Shown: positions 20,037 through 28,602 of the stretch, piece after piece
How the letters are laid out: the number at the start of each line of letters is the position of its first letter
Numbering within the stretch: position 1 is the first letter of the stretch
Origin: Bacillus norwichensis
GTDB taxonomy: Bacteria > Bacillota > Bacilli > Bacillales > Bacillaceae_C
Assembly: GCF_014836955.1 (NCBI RefSeq)
Contig: NZ_JACSPV010000029.1
Location: forward strand, 1 to 55,769
Direction of reading: 5' to 3'
DNA length: 55,769 nucleotides
Notes under the pieces: model-generated
What the model saw: only the letters and a program-made list of their open reading frames with translations
What the model was told of the DNA's origin: nothing
Database searches by the model: none
Translations under genes and position numbers: made by a program

Positions 20037-20071
20037 AAAGTGAAGACAGGAATACTTGCCTTCACTTTTGA
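20037..20071 (-). terminator. Terminator overlapping the ypfB stop
   Basis: AAAAGTGAAGACAGG pairs with CTTGCCTTCACTTTT with a single mismatch around a short loop, and the minus-strand tail is TTTTGTTTAATTG. The ypfB TGA is within the upstream arm. Confidence 0.75.
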
Positions 20072-20235
20072 TCAAAAACATCCAGCTTATTTTCCTCCAC
20101 ATCTACACCCACACCCTCATATGAATAAATATTATTCAAGCTTTTTATAAGAGGAGTGTGGTTTAAAAAGCCTTGGACAATAAATAAGATTAAAAGGTGA
20201 AAAATAATTAGCTTATAAAGAATTCTTTCAAACAT
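20062..20235 (-). CDS. ypfB: Small protein YpfB-like (DUF5359)
   Basis: A 57-residue ORF I translated by hand. It starts MFERILYKLIIFHLLILF, giving one N-terminal membrane helix (about residues 6-22), and ends with an acidic tail containing YEGVGVDVEENKL. The ATG follows GAGGAACGGGAA. The YEGV motif and the position between ypfA and cmk match my memory of B. subtilis YpfB. Function unknown; it ends exactly in a terminator, which supports it being a real gene. Confidence 0.72.
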   Translation of the reverse strand: MFERILYKLIIFHLLILFIVQGFLNHTPLIKSLNNIYSYEGVGVDVEENKLDVFDQK

Positions 20236-20330
20236 TTCCCGTTCCTCGTTTTTTTCTTAGTATGTTTCAAAAACGAGAATCTTATTCTGCTTTATACGTA
20301 TGTCCAGAAAAGACTGATTAATTGGCTTTC

Positions 20331-20984
20331 CTAGGGATGTAGCCTTTTTTTTCGATCAGAAAGCTGCCTCTCAAAACAAAATCGAGTAAGCAGCTGTTGA
20401 TCGGCATGGGGAGGATCAACATATTTTAGAGAAATAAGAGTCAATTCATTTTTTGGGAATGTTCGAATTACTTCGCATAAAAAAGCTAATGGTAGCTGTT
20501 CTCCTGGAGCTATTTGAATGGAAAATTCAATCGTCCCCACTTCCGCTGGCTGAATATTGACTTCAGGCGGCAAAACCACTGCGCACCCCCCGGCGCTTAT
20601 ATCACTGGAGACTGAGGTAAACTTTAAGTCTGAACTCGGAAAATCAAGCGCGACCGGAACCGTTGCATTTACTCTGACATATTCGCGACGCTGCACTTTA
20701 TTGAAAACCCCTTCTTCCGGCAGTGCAAGCTCAACCAAAAGGACGGTGCTTTTTTGCACACCTGTGACTTTTGACTCAAAAGAAAAGGAACTAGTACTAT
20801 CACAGGCGAATTCTACCACTACTTTAGTGCCAATAGATAAAAATGCCGGTTTGCTGTCTGTCGCACCCAAAGGATAGTAAATACACACCTTCTCTTCATA
20901 CAAATCGGCGACCTTACTCTTGTACCTTTTTACAACCCCATTATTGTCTGTCTCAATAGTCAAATCCATTCCAATTGACAACAT
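20331..20984 (-). CDS. ypfA: PilZ-domain c-di-GMP receptor YpfA (MotI/DgrA type)
   Basis: A 217-residue YcgR-like protein: an N-terminal YcgR domain (about 1-95) and a C-terminal PilZ domain with the RREYVR (RxxxR) and DISAGG (DxSxxG) c-di-GMP motifs intact. The B. subtilis homologue binds c-di-GMP and inhibits flagellar rotation through MotA. The chosen start gives the same length as B. subtilis YpfA and has AGGAAG 9 nt upstream. A GGDEF-EAL enzyme that could alter its ligand lies at 31176. Confidence 0.88.
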   Translation of the reverse strand: MLSIGMDLTIETDNNGVVKRYKSKVADLYEEKVCIYYPLGATDSKPAFLSIGTKVVVEFACDSTSSFSFESKVTGVQKSTVLLVELALPEEGVFNKVQRREYVRVNATVPVALDFPSSDLKFTSVSSDISAGGCAVVLPPEVNIQPAEVGTIEFSIQIAPGEQLPLAFLCEVIRTFPKNELTLISLKYVDPPHADQQLLTRFCFERQLSDRKKRLHP

Positions 20985-21050
20985 ATTCATACACTTCCTG
21001 TTCATTCCAATGACTTTATTATACATCATCTGTGAGCGTTTTCCACTATA

Positions 21051-21079
21051 AAAAAGCAGCCTGACTAGGCTGCTTTTTT
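21051..21079. terminator. Terminator of sleB-ypeB
   Basis: AAAAAGCAGCCT pairs perfectly with AGGCTGCTTTTT around a 4-nt loop, with A/T tracts on both sides. It touches the ypeB stop codon. Confidence 0.9.
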
Positions 21080-22430
21080 ATAGTAAATCTTCATAAATAG
21101 GTTCAGCATTTTTCAATTTGTCAACTTTTTCTTCAATACCGCTTTCGGCATTAATATACATTCGATACGTATCATTATGGTCCATTGTACCTAAAAACTC
21201 ATAGCAAAGCACTTCTTTTCCCAGATCGTTTACAATCACCGCTTGTCTGTCTTCTAGTACTTTTAAATTAGGGTTTAATTTAGAACGCGCTTCTTCCAAA
21301 GTCAGACTCGGTTTAGGCAATTTTCTTTTTTGACCGCCCTTCAAATAATCGTCTGCTGCAAACCCAATGATTTGTCCATTATCAAGTGCTACTTTCACTT
21401 TGATCGACTCCGGGTAAATTCTGACTCCGTCTTGGCTCGTTACATATGTAAACAGACCGACGGAATTATACTGTGTACTTTCGGACATTTCAAGATCCTT
21501 ATAATCATGTCTTTTAAGGAAATCATTAGCTTTGTTCATGGCCTCATTTAGGCTCACCTGCGGTTTATTCACTTCTCTCGAATCAATAAACCAGATTGGA
21601 TAACCGCCTTTCTTTGTGACGTCCATTGTTGCTTCATGACCTCTGTTATTAGCTAGTACGACATTGTAAAAACCATAAGCGGAGCCTTTTCTGCTTTCAG
21701 TGACTTCTACCTTTTTCGGCTGATTGATCCCGCTATATTTTTGGGCCAGGGCAACCGCTTCTTTTTTCGAAATTTTTTCTCCCTTTAAATTCTTATAATT
21801 TTCATCACGCTTTTGAAAACTGACGATTGATGGATTTTGAAGGTTTTTTTCATCATAACCTGTTGCATGCTTTTCAACTGTTTTAAATCCATCAATAATT
21901 ACGTTATCAGTAGCTTCCTTACCTGATGCGAGTGCGAGCTCAACATCCATCCAACGAAGATTATTTTTTAAAGTGAGGTGTTGGACTTTTCTAAGCTCAT
22001 TCCTTATTTCTTCACTTTGTTTGTATAAGTTTTTCAAAGTCTTCTGCTCATCTTTTGAAAGCGGTTCATTATCCAGGTTTCGAACAGCTGTCCTGTAGCT
22101 GAACGTACCGATATTGGAAAGAAATTCTTCCGTTTTATTAAAAGGAAGTAAAGTAAGAGGCAGCTGTCCCACCTGACTGCGAGCGTCGGATGTAATCCGC
22201 CATACATCTGCCAAAGCGGGAGATAAAGATGAGCTGGAGTTCATCGCGATTGTCCCGCCGAGCTTTTCATGCAGCAAGTCCATATGATAGCTCAAGTCAT
22301 GAAATGCCCGTTGGTAGTTATTTTCGGCATTTATCAAAATCGTATTTTTTTCCTGGTGCTCTTGGTAACCCCAAGCCCCTGCCCCGATTACAGCAACTGC
22401 CAGAACAATTAATAGTATATTTCTGATCAA
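21078..22430 (-). CDS. ypeB: Germination protein YpeB
   Basis: Partner required for correct localisation and stability of the cortex-lytic enzyme SleB in spores. The 450-residue protein has an N-terminal membrane anchor (IRNILLIVLAVAVIGAGAW), an alpha-helical N-domain with QRAFHDLSYHMDLLHEKLGG, and PepSY-type domains in the C-terminal half. The start is TTG at 22430 with AGGAGG 9 nt upstream; an apparent start further up lies before that site. It follows sleB by 14 bp. Length matches B. subtilis. Confidence 0.95.
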   Translation of the reverse strand: MIRNILLIVLAVAVIGAGAWGYQEHQEKNTILINAENNYQRAFHDLSYHMDLLHEKLGGTIAMNSSSSLSPALADVWRITSDARSQVGQLPLTLLPFNKTEEFLSNIGTFSYRTAVRNLDNEPLSKDEQKTLKNLYKQSEEIRNELRKVQHLTLKNNLRWMDVELALASGKEATDNVIIDGFKTVEKHATGYDEKNLQNPSIVSFQKRDENYKNLKGEKISKKEAVALAQKYSGINQPKKVEVTESRKGSAYGFYNVVLANNRGHEATMDVTKKGGYPIWFIDSREVNKPQVSLNEAMNKANDFLKRHDYKDLEMSESTQYNSVGLFTYVTSQDGVRIYPESIKVKVALDNGQIIGFAADDYLKGGQKRKLPKPSLTLEEARSKLNPNLKVLEDRQAVIVNDLGKEVLCYEFLGTMDHNDTYRMYINAESGIEEKVDKLKNAEPIYEDLL

Positions 22431-22444
22431 ACCTTTCCACCTCC

Positions 22445-23239
22445 TCAACTACAGAAAATATGTTTACCGATTTTTTTAATTTGTGGCCTTGACCAAATCC
22501 ATGCACTTGTGGCAGTATCCGGATTAAAATAGTAAAGGGCGTTGCCCGAAGGATCCCATCCGTTTATAGCATCTAAAACCGCGCTTTTGGCTGTTTCGTT
22601 TGGTGTCAACCAAATTTGACCGTCGGCTACAGCCGTAAATGCACCAGGCTCAAAGATAACGCCGGAAACGGTATTAGGAAAAGAAGGGCTATTCACTCTG
22701 TTTAGAATGACTGCAGCTACTGCAACCTGTCCCTCATATGATTCACCCCTTGACTCTCCATAAACAGCATTCGCCATGAGCTGGATATCATTTTGTGAAA
22801 AGCCCGCAGGCGTATTGACTGCAGTGGGCGTTGTAGGCTTTGGAGCTGCTCCTCCACTTTCTTGTCCCTTACCTCCATAATAGGTGAATTTTTTTCCCTT
22901 GTTCACCTGCTCCTTCACATATTGTTTATCATATTTTGATGCTTTTACTAATTTTGCTTTTGTATTTTCCCCAGCAAGACCATCTACTTTAAGGCCAAAA
23001 TTATTCTGAAAATTCCTGAGTGCCCAGTACGTACCCCAACCGAAAACCCCATCTATTTTTCCATGATAATATCCGAGGTATTGAAGCCTTGCCTGGAGTT
23101 CGATTACATCATCACCAACCGCACCTTGCTGTATGACTTGGTTGGTGAACGCCTCTGGCTTTACTCCCGGAGAGGCTGTTACTGCGACAGCACACAATAA
23201 AACAACAACTATTATTTTGCCCCATGCGGCATACTTCAT
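22445..23239 (-). CDS. sleB: Spore cortex-lytic enzyme SleB
   Basis: Lytic transglycosylase that degrades cortex peptidoglycan during germination. The 264-residue protein has a signal peptide (hydrophobic 8-22, VTASPG), a peptidoglycan-binding domain (VIELQARLQYLGYY through GLKVDGLAGENT) and a C-terminal hydrolase-2 domain with the probable catalytic Glu in NAVYGESRGESYEGQ, ending KIGKHIFCS. The ATG has GGAGGGTG upstream. A sigma-G type promoter is at 23274-23303. Confidence 0.95.
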   Translation of the reverse strand: MKYAAWGKIIVVVLLCAVAVTASPGVKPEAFTNQVIQQGAVGDDVIELQARLQYLGYYHGKIDGVFGWGTYWALRNFQNNFGLKVDGLAGENTKAKLVKASKYDKQYVKEQVNKGKKFTYYGGKGQESGGAAPKPTTPTAVNTPAGFSQNDIQLMANAVYGESRGESYEGQVAVAAVILNRVNSPSFPNTVSGVIFEPGAFTAVADGQIWLTPNETAKSAVLDAINGWDPSGNALYYFNPDTATSAWIWSRPQIKKIGKHIFCS

Positions 23240-23273
23240 GCTGTACACCCTCCATAAAATAATTTCATGCCGA

Positions 23274-23303
23274 TAGTATTTGGATTCGGAGCCTTTTTAT
23301 TCA
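23274..23303 (-). promoter_or_regulatory. Sigma-G type promoter for sleB-ypeB
   Basis: On the minus strand TGAATA (23298-23303) and AATACTA (23274-23280) are spaced 17 bp, close to the sigma-G consensus. sleB is forespore-expressed under sigma-G in B. subtilis; use here is inferred. Confidence 0.6.
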
Positions 23304-23365
23304 ATTTGATTCAAAAAAACTACACTTAGGACAAATACAATAAAGGCCATTCAACTTTCAAGCTA

Positions 23366-23406
23366 AAAAGAACGCATCTGTCCAAATCAGACTGATGCGT
23401 TCTTTT
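23366..23406 (-). terminator. Terminator overlapping the end of prsW
   Basis: AAAAGAACGCATC pairs with GATGCGTTCTTTT around a loop of about 15 nt, with a T-rich tail on the minus strand. The last codons of prsW are in the upstream arm. Confidence 0.85.
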
Positions 23407-24076
23407 CCTGTATTTTATTACCATAATGCTTTTTCGTAAGCAGATGAGCATGTTTGACTTTCCTTAAGCCAAGCCACCATAAAAACAGCATAAACGGTAG
23501 GATATAATAAAGCCAATTTTTCTCAGAAAGTAGAATAAAGTCATATAAACCATGTAGCAAGAAAGGCACAAAAAAAGAATAGACAAGCCATCGTTTTTGA
23601 GTTCTGTTCGACTGGAACTTCGCCTTACCAAGATAATATCCCATGATAACACCAAACAAGGCATGGCTAGATACAGGCAACAAAGCACGGCCAAGTGCAA
23701 AAGATACTCCATTCGCAGTCAGGTATAAAATATTCTCAACGGAAGCAAAACCGAGGGAAATACTTGCCCCATATACAATTCCGTCGAATGGTTCATCAAA
23801 CTCGTCATGCTGATAAATGGCAAAGAAAAGTACAAACCATTTGAAAAATTCCTCAAAAAGGGCCGCTGATAGAAATGCTGACAGAAAGCTGCCTTGAATA
23901 ATCTCTTCTGTAGACAAAATATATTGAACAAACATTATTGGAAAAGTAATAACGGCACCCATTAAAAATGTTTTGAACACCGTTAATATGGGCTCTTGGT
24001 CATATTGATCCCTTAAATAAAAATAGCTTAACAGCGCCAATCCCGGGGCAACACCAGCTGAAACTACCACCAGCAT
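23387..24076 (-). CDS. prsW: Intramembrane protease PrsW
   Basis: Site-1-type protease that in B. subtilis starts degradation of the anti-sigma factor RsiW, activating sigma-W under envelope stress. The 229-residue polytopic protein shows the family's glutamate-rich EEFFKW motif near residue 75, then GIVYGASISLGFA and a conserved His (SSHALFG; LLHGLYD). The ATG follows AGAGGG. The final residues KIQEKNASV are encoded in the terminator stem. Confidence 0.92.
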   Translation of the reverse strand: MLVVVSAGVAPGLALLSYFYLRDQYDQEPILTVFKTFLMGAVITFPIMFVQYILSTEEIIQGSFLSAFLSAALFEEFFKWFVLFFAIYQHDEFDEPFDGIVYGASISLGFASVENILYLTANGVSFALGRALLPVSSHALFGVIMGYYLGKAKFQSNRTQKRWLVYSFFVPFLLHGLYDFILLSEKNWLYYILPFMLFLWWLGLRKVKHAHLLTKKHYGNKIQEKNASV

Positions 24077-24169
24077 ACACAGCCCTCTTTCTTTTTCATT
24101 TCTTACATCGTATCATGGAAAATAGAGTTTGAACATGCATTGAAGTAATTTTATATGGGAGTTGAGAAA

Positions 24170-25144
24170 ATGAAACATATACTTGTTATCCATACAGGTG
24201 GGACCATCTCTATGGAAATAGATTCCGAAAATGACACAGTCAATATCGGGGCAACCAATCCTTTAACAAAAGCAACAGAGGAACTACATAAATTGGCAAA
24301 CCTGACTGTTAAGGAACCTTTACATAAGCCCTCTCCTCACATCACAATAGGCGATATGATTACACTCAAATCCGTGATAGAGTCAGAATGTGCAAACGGA
24401 GGGATTGAAGGTGTCGTTATTACTCACGGAACAGATACAATGGAAGAAACAGCTTTTTTCCTTGACCTGACTCTTGAAACGGACATACCAGTCATCATGA
24501 CTGGCGCCATGCGCTCTAGCAATGAAGTTGGATCAGACGGATTATATAACTTTATGGCCGCTATTCGCACAGCTACCCATGAAGATTCCAAAGGCAAGGG
24601 CTTGCTTGTCGTTTTCAATGATGAAATACATACTGCACGCGAAGTGACGAAAATACATACTACGAACGCCGCTGCTTTCCATAGTGTCACAACCGGGCCA
24701 ATAGGAACAATCACAAATAAGGCGATTCATTTCCATTACGCTCCCCTTCAACAACAAAAAATAAAAATAAAAGAACTCACAAAGAAAGTCGGTCTAATTA
24801 AAGCGTATGCAGGAATGGACGCCTCTATTTTAAACGCATACCGTGAATTGAAATATGATGGAATTGTAATCGAAGCGCTGGGCCAGGGCAACCTACCTCC
24901 TGCTGTAGCTGAAGGAATTGAAAAACTTCTTTCTGAAAACATCCCGGTTGTCCTTGTCTCCAGATGCTTTAAGGGAGTTGTACAGGACACTTATAGCTAT
25001 CCAGGAGGCGGGGGAGAACTGAAGAAACTGGGTGTCATTTTTTGCAAAGGGCTGAACGGGCCAAAAGCACGCCTGAAACTGCTCGCCGCCCTAACGCATA
25101 CGGATAACCTAGAAGTATTGAATGACCAATATTTCTCTAATTGA
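24170..25144 (+). CDS. ansA: Asparaginase AnsA-type
   Basis: Hydrolyses L-asparagine to aspartate and ammonia. The 324-residue protein has both active-site threonine motifs: THTGG-like IHTGGTISME at the N-terminus and THGTDTMEETA near residue 85, plus the Lys-containing FNDEIHTAREV block. No signal peptide, so a cytoplasmic type I enzyme. The ATG at 24170 has GGGAG upstream; an earlier in-frame ATG overlaps that site. It is one of few plus-strand genes and faces ypdA across a repeat region. Confidence 0.92.
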   Translation: MKHILVIHTGGTISMEIDSENDTVNIGATNPLTKATEELHKLANLTVKEPLHKPSPHITIGDMITLKSVIESECANGGIEGVVITHGTDTMEETAFFLDLTLETDIPVIMTGAMRSSNEVGSDGLYNFMAAIRTATHEDSKGKGLLVVFNDEIHTAREVTKIHTTNAAAFHSVTTGPIGTITNKAIHFHYAPLQQQKIKIKELTKKVGLIKAYAGMDASILNAYRELKYDGIVIEALGQGNLPPAVAEGIEKLLSENIPVVLVSRCFKGVVQDTYSYPGGGGELKKLGVIFCKGLNGPKARLKLLAALTHTDNLEVLNDQYFSN

Positions 25145-25180
25145 TTTTCTAGTGTTTCACTAGGCCAGTAATTGGAAGGT

Positions 25181-25266
25181 TGGAGCCGTTATAAGAGAGT
25201 TGGAGCCGTTATAAGAGAGTTGGAGCCGTTATAAGAGAGTTGGAGCCGTTATAAGAGAGTTGGAGC
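25181..25266 (+). repeat. Four-copy 20-bp tandem repeat
   Basis: The unit TGGAGCCGTTATAAGAGAGT occurs four times without a mismatch at 25181, 25201, 25221 and 25241; a fifth begins (TGGAGC) at 25261 and runs into a hairpin. It lies between the converging ends of ansA and ypdA. The unit has no internal dyad and a period close to two helical turns. Confidence 0.97.
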
Positions 25267-25324
25267 GCACCATCGCCCAAAAAGGGCTCGGCGCGCTCCA
25301 AACCATTCCAGTCACAACTGGAAT
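25260..25324. terminator. Two hairpins between ansA and ypdA
   Basis: TTGGAGCGC (25260) pairs with GCGCTCCAA (25293-25301), with an inner GCCC/GGGC stem around AAAA. A second hairpin follows, ATTCCAGT with ACTGGAAT at about 25304-25324. They probably end both converging genes. The left arm of the first begins with the repeat sequence TTGGAGC. Confidence 0.65.
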
Positions 25325-25340
25325 ATAAAGAGCATCCCGG

Positions 25341-26333
25341 TCAGTTAGACTGTCGAGATGATGCAGGGGCAGCTTCTCTATTTCTGATGGTATCCGCAAT
25401 CTGACTGCCATGAAAGCGTCCATTTTCAATAAATATCTCATTGGCATTGTTACCCGCTGCGATGACGCCAGCAATAAATAAATCAGGGATGTTCGTTTCC
25501 ATTGTTTCAGGATTAAACGCCGGCCTTCCCGTCAATTCATCTATTTGTACGCCCATAGCTTTTATAAACGAGTGATCCGGATGATAGCCGGTCATGGCAA
25601 ATACAAAGTCATTAGGAATCTCTTCTTTCCCCTGTTCTGTAACGTAGATGACGCTGTTTTCCGTGATTTCTTCGACTTCTGCATTGAACAGCATTGTAAT
25701 CCCGCCATTTCTTGCTAAAGCTTCAAAATCTGGAAGCACCCATGGCTTTATACTCGATGAATATTCACTTCCACGATATAGAACCGTAACTCTTGCTCCT
25801 GATTTTTGAAGTTCAAGAGCCGCATCAATCGCAGAGTTTTTCCCACCAATGACAGCCACATCTGTGTCAAAATAAGGGTGCGCTTCCTTGAAGTAATGAG
25901 AAACTTTATCGAGGCTTTCTCCCTTTATTCCCATTAGATTTGGGTTATCATAATACCCTGTTGCAATGATCACATAACGGGCTTCATAAGCGTTGCGATC
26001 TGTAGTAACCTTAAAAAAGCCATCTTGCTTTTTAACAGATTGAACCGTCTCAAATCTGTTGATTCTTAAATCTTTTCTTCTAACCACTTCCCGGTAATAG
26101 GTAAGGGCTTCATTCCGTTTCGGCTTCCGGTTTACTGTCAAAAACGGAACATCACCTATTTCCAGCTTTTCACTAGTGCTAAAAAAAGTTTGGTGGGTCG
26201 GATAGCGATAGACAGCATTTACTATATTCCCTTTTTCAATAATTAAAGGATTTTTGCCTATTTGCTGCAATGAAATAGCCGCAGACAAACCACATGGTCC
26301 TCCGCCTACAATAATACAATCCTCTTGCTGCAT
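25341..26333 (-). CDS. ypdA: Bacillithiol disulfide reductase YpdA (Bdr)
   Basis: FAD- and NADPH-dependent reductase that regenerates bacillithiol from its disulfide. The 330 residues have the FAD motif VGGGPCGLSAAI (with the Cys in the GGGPCG motif seen in this family), YPTHQTFFSTSEKLEIG, and the NADPH motif VIGGKNSAIDAAL near residue 170. The ATG follows AGGAGAG. In B. subtilis gudB lies next to it; here repeats replace that gene. Confidence 0.92.
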   Translation of the reverse strand: MQQEDCIIVGGGPCGLSAAISLQQIGKNPLIIEKGNIVNAVYRYPTHQTFFSTSEKLEIGDVPFLTVNRKPKRNEALTYYREVVRRKDLRINRFETVQSVKKQDGFFKVTTDRNAYEARYVIIATGYYDNPNLMGIKGESLDKVSHYFKEAHPYFDTDVAVIGGKNSAIDAALELQKSGARVTVLYRGSEYSSSIKPWVLPDFEALARNGGITMLFNAEVEEITENSVIYVTEQGKEEIPNDFVFAMTGYHPDHSFIKAMGVQIDELTGRPAFNPETMETNIPDLFIAGVIAAGNNANEIFIENGRFHGSQIADTIRNREAAPASSRQSN

Positions 26334-26359
26334 GAAAACAGACTCTCCTATCGTAAGAA

Positions 26360-26600
26360 TTATAAGAAAAGCAAAAGGCGCGTTGCCTTAAGCGACAAGC
26401 CCAAAGCGAATTTGGATAAGTAAGTTCCTCAGTCACCACTGGGAAATGGCTTGATCCTTGCGAGGCTGGGCACTTGCAGGCTCAGGACGCGACATCCTGT
26501 CGCTTCGCTTACACTAGTACATCCCTGTACGTCGGCTGGCTCAGAACGCGACACCTTGTCGCTTCGCTTGCACTAGTACATTCCTGTACGTCCTAGTACA
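26360..26600. repeat. Intergenic repeat with two direct 55-bp copies
   Basis: The gap between ypdA and mecB (26334-26713) holds no gene. Two copies of a 55-bp unit, 26479-26533 and 26538-26592, run from GGCTCAG through CTGTCGCTTCGCTT to ACTAGTACAT and CTGTACGTC with a few differences. To the left, GAAAAGCAAAAGGCGCG resembles the GCGCTTCCGCTTTTCTT end of the 3065-3283 repeat in reverse, suggesting one family. Confidence 0.8.
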
Positions 26601-26713
26601 TAGATAAACCTTCCTTTAAATAAAGTTTTCCATAACAAGCTATACTTTTACTCATTAAAAAATCTCCTTTCTTTATGATAGGAGATTTCGACTTTTCGTG
26701 CAAAAATAAAGTT

Positions 26714-27286
26714 TTAAAAATGGTCATTGATTAACGAAAATGCCTTTTCCTCTATAATCTTGACTCCATATTCCTCCAAATACGCTTCTGACAAACCCGC
26801 TTCTTCACCGTATTCACTGCAGAGGCTCTCGATCGTATCATGAATTATGGAGAAACCATCCATTTTTAAATAATACAGATCTCCAAATGCAAACAAGGTA
26901 CTGCTTGCACAGTCAATATCTAATGAAGTCAACCTTTTTACCAGTAAGATGATATGATCAAATTCTTCAAATCTAAATAGGAGTCCTTCATCCTTTTCAA
27001 CTTCCGGCAACTCATCTTTTATTATCGTATCATGCCAGGTCTCTTCTTCTTCTAAAGTCAAAATCAGAACGAGTTCCCTAGAAGTTAAGGAGAAAATCTC
27101 GATGGAGACGGCACCAAAATCATTGAGTTCGTATATCCTGCTTGCTTCATCCAACATTTCATCAAATAAAACATCCCATACAAAGGAGTCTCTCAGTAGC
27201 TCATCTTGCAAAAAGCCCTTATTCGTCAACTCTTCAAATGTGATTGAATACTTAATTTTATTTGATGATATTCTCTCCAGCTTCAT
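26714..27286 (-). CDS. mecB: MecA-type adaptor protein MecB (YpbH)
   Basis: Adaptor of the ClpC unfoldase, with an N-terminal substrate-binding domain and a C-terminal ClpC-binding domain. The 190-residue protein starts MKLERISSNKIKYSIT, typical of MecA/YpbH N-domains, followed by an acidic linker (EEEETWHDTIIKDELPEV) and a C-domain with LYYLKMDGFS. Position next to ypdA and ypbG points to the YpbH paralogue and not MecA. It is adjacent to ypbG with a 36-bp gap. Confidence 0.85.
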   Translation of the reverse strand: MKLERISSNKIKYSITFEELTNKGFLQDELLRDSFVWDVLFDEMLDEASRIYELNDFGAVSIEIFSLTSRELVLILTLEEEETWHDTIIKDELPEVEKDEGLLFRFEEFDHIILLVKRLTSLDIDCASSTLFAFGDLYYLKMDGFSIIHDTIESLCSEYGEEAGLSEAYLEEYGVKIIEEKAFSLINDHF

Positions 27287-27322
27287 TTGACCCGCCCCCC
27301 GAGGAATACTGTTATCCTCATA

Positions 27323-28132
27323 CTATGAAGGAGAAGCCGGATGGTTCATGGACGTGGTGGATAACCCCTGATTTCTTTTGACAATAATAAGATGGGTTTC
27401 GGCAGGAGCACCAAGTCTTAGAGGCAACAATGAGGTACCATAGCCATTGCTGACAAACAAAGTTGTCGCTGGAGATTTCTTGATTCCGCCTTTTTCATAT
27501 GGGCCAAATCCAAATAAGCGTATTTGTCCACCATGCGTATGCCCGCTTAAAATAAGAGGTACATTGTCTGCTTCTGAGACCTCTTTTGCCAGCTCTGGAT
27601 TATGGCTAAGCACAATCCGGAATGCAGAATGGCTAATTGAATAGAGCACAATCCGCATTGTTTCACTCGTATCCGTGAAGTCAGTCCCGACCAAGACTAC
27701 CTTTTTATTCGATCCTGGCAAAAATGCTGCCTCGTTTTTTAAAACAGTTACATCAAATTCTTGAAAAATCTTTTCAAGCTGTTTTAGATCAACCTCATAA
27801 TCATTGTTTCCCCAAATAAAATAAGCTGGGGCAATCTTACTCAGCTTTTTCAAATTGTCTCTGACTCTCGAAAAAGGAACCCCTTTTTCGGTCAAATCTC
27901 CTCCGATGATGACAACGTCTGCCTTACCTTTTACCTCATTAATGACACTGTCATGAATTGTCCTGCGATGAATATCCGAGATGAAAAATAGATTCAAGTC
28001 ATCGACCTCTGATGGATATTCATTAAAATACAATACATGCACACGGACAGAATTCGCAAAAGCCGCACGAACCATCATAAAAAGGAGAAATAGCCCACCT
28101 ATAAACACCGCCGCCAACAAAAACTCTGTCAT
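27323..28132 (-). CDS. ypbG: Metallophosphoesterase YpbG
   Basis: A 269-residue membrane-anchored calcineurin-like phosphoesterase: one N-terminal helix (about 3-25), then metal motifs ISDIHRR, GGDLTEKG, WGNNDYE (GNxD/E type), LSHNPE and SGHTHGGQ. The substrate is unknown; homologues act on nucleotide or lipid phosphoesters. The ATG at 28132 has AAAGGTGATG upstream; the longer frame lacks a ribosome-binding site. Confidence 0.88.
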   Translation of the reverse strand: MTEFLLAAVFIGGLFLLFMMVRAAFANSVRVHVLYFNEYPSEVDDLNLFFISDIHRRTIHDSVINEVKGKADVVIIGGDLTEKGVPFSRVRDNLKKLSKIAPAYFIWGNNDYEVDLKQLEKIFQEFDVTVLKNEAAFLPGSNKKVVLVGTDFTDTSETMRIVLYSISHSAFRIVLSHNPELAKEVSEADNVPLILSGHTHGGQIRLFGFGPYEKGGIKKSPATTLFVSNGYGTSLLPLRLGAPAETHLIIVKRNQGLSTTSMNHPASPS

Positions 28133-28409
28133 GCCATCACCTTTATTTTTCAACTCTCCTACCTATGAGCAGGATGTTCTACGGTCCTCATCTTAACATA
28201 TGCCAGTATTTAAAAAAACAGTCTTAGCTTTATAGGAGTTTGGAATCAATGCGCTGGAGCAGGATATGGCGCTAGATCAATTTCTGTTGCAAAGTTAATT
28301 TTAATCAATCATTTGAAACTCCTTATACAAACAGTCAGAGCATTGGATAGTGGGCAGACCTATTAAGCGCCGATCTGCAACGTTAAAGCAAATTACAGCT
28401 AAAAAAAAA

Positions 28410-28435
28410 CGATTCTCTTACAATGTTATGAATCG
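28410..28435 (-). terminator. Hairpin with long T-run
   Basis: CGATTC pairs with GAATCG around a 14-nt loop, and the minus strand continues with nine T. It is a second terminator behind the small membrane gene at 28603. The rest of 28133-28517 shows no gene. Confidence 0.55.
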
Positions 28436-28517
28436 CCTTTTGAAAAATCGGGATTCTTCGACCATTTGATCAATCATGAATTAAGTGAAAGTAGAAAACT
28501 TATGCCTTGAATACAAA

Positions 28518-28559
28518 ATCATCCAGAGAAAAACGAAAAATCATTTTTCTCTGGATGAT
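28518..28559. terminator. Perfect 16-bp stem terminator
   Basis: ATCATCCAGAGAAAAA pairs perfectly with TTTTTCTCTGGATGAT around a 10-nt loop. It lies about 45 bp past the small membrane gene and could act in both directions. Confidence 0.8.
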
Positions 28560-28602
28560 TTATTTTAAGGGATCTTTAGACGGATCCGTTTCCAATGACA
28601 AC

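Noticed and set aside
24424-24990. Minus-strand ORFs of 71-96 codons inside ansA
   Set aside because: Shadow frames antisense to a well-supported asparaginase gene.
25181-25266. CRISPR array
   Set aside because: The units are contiguous with no spacers and no cas genes are present.
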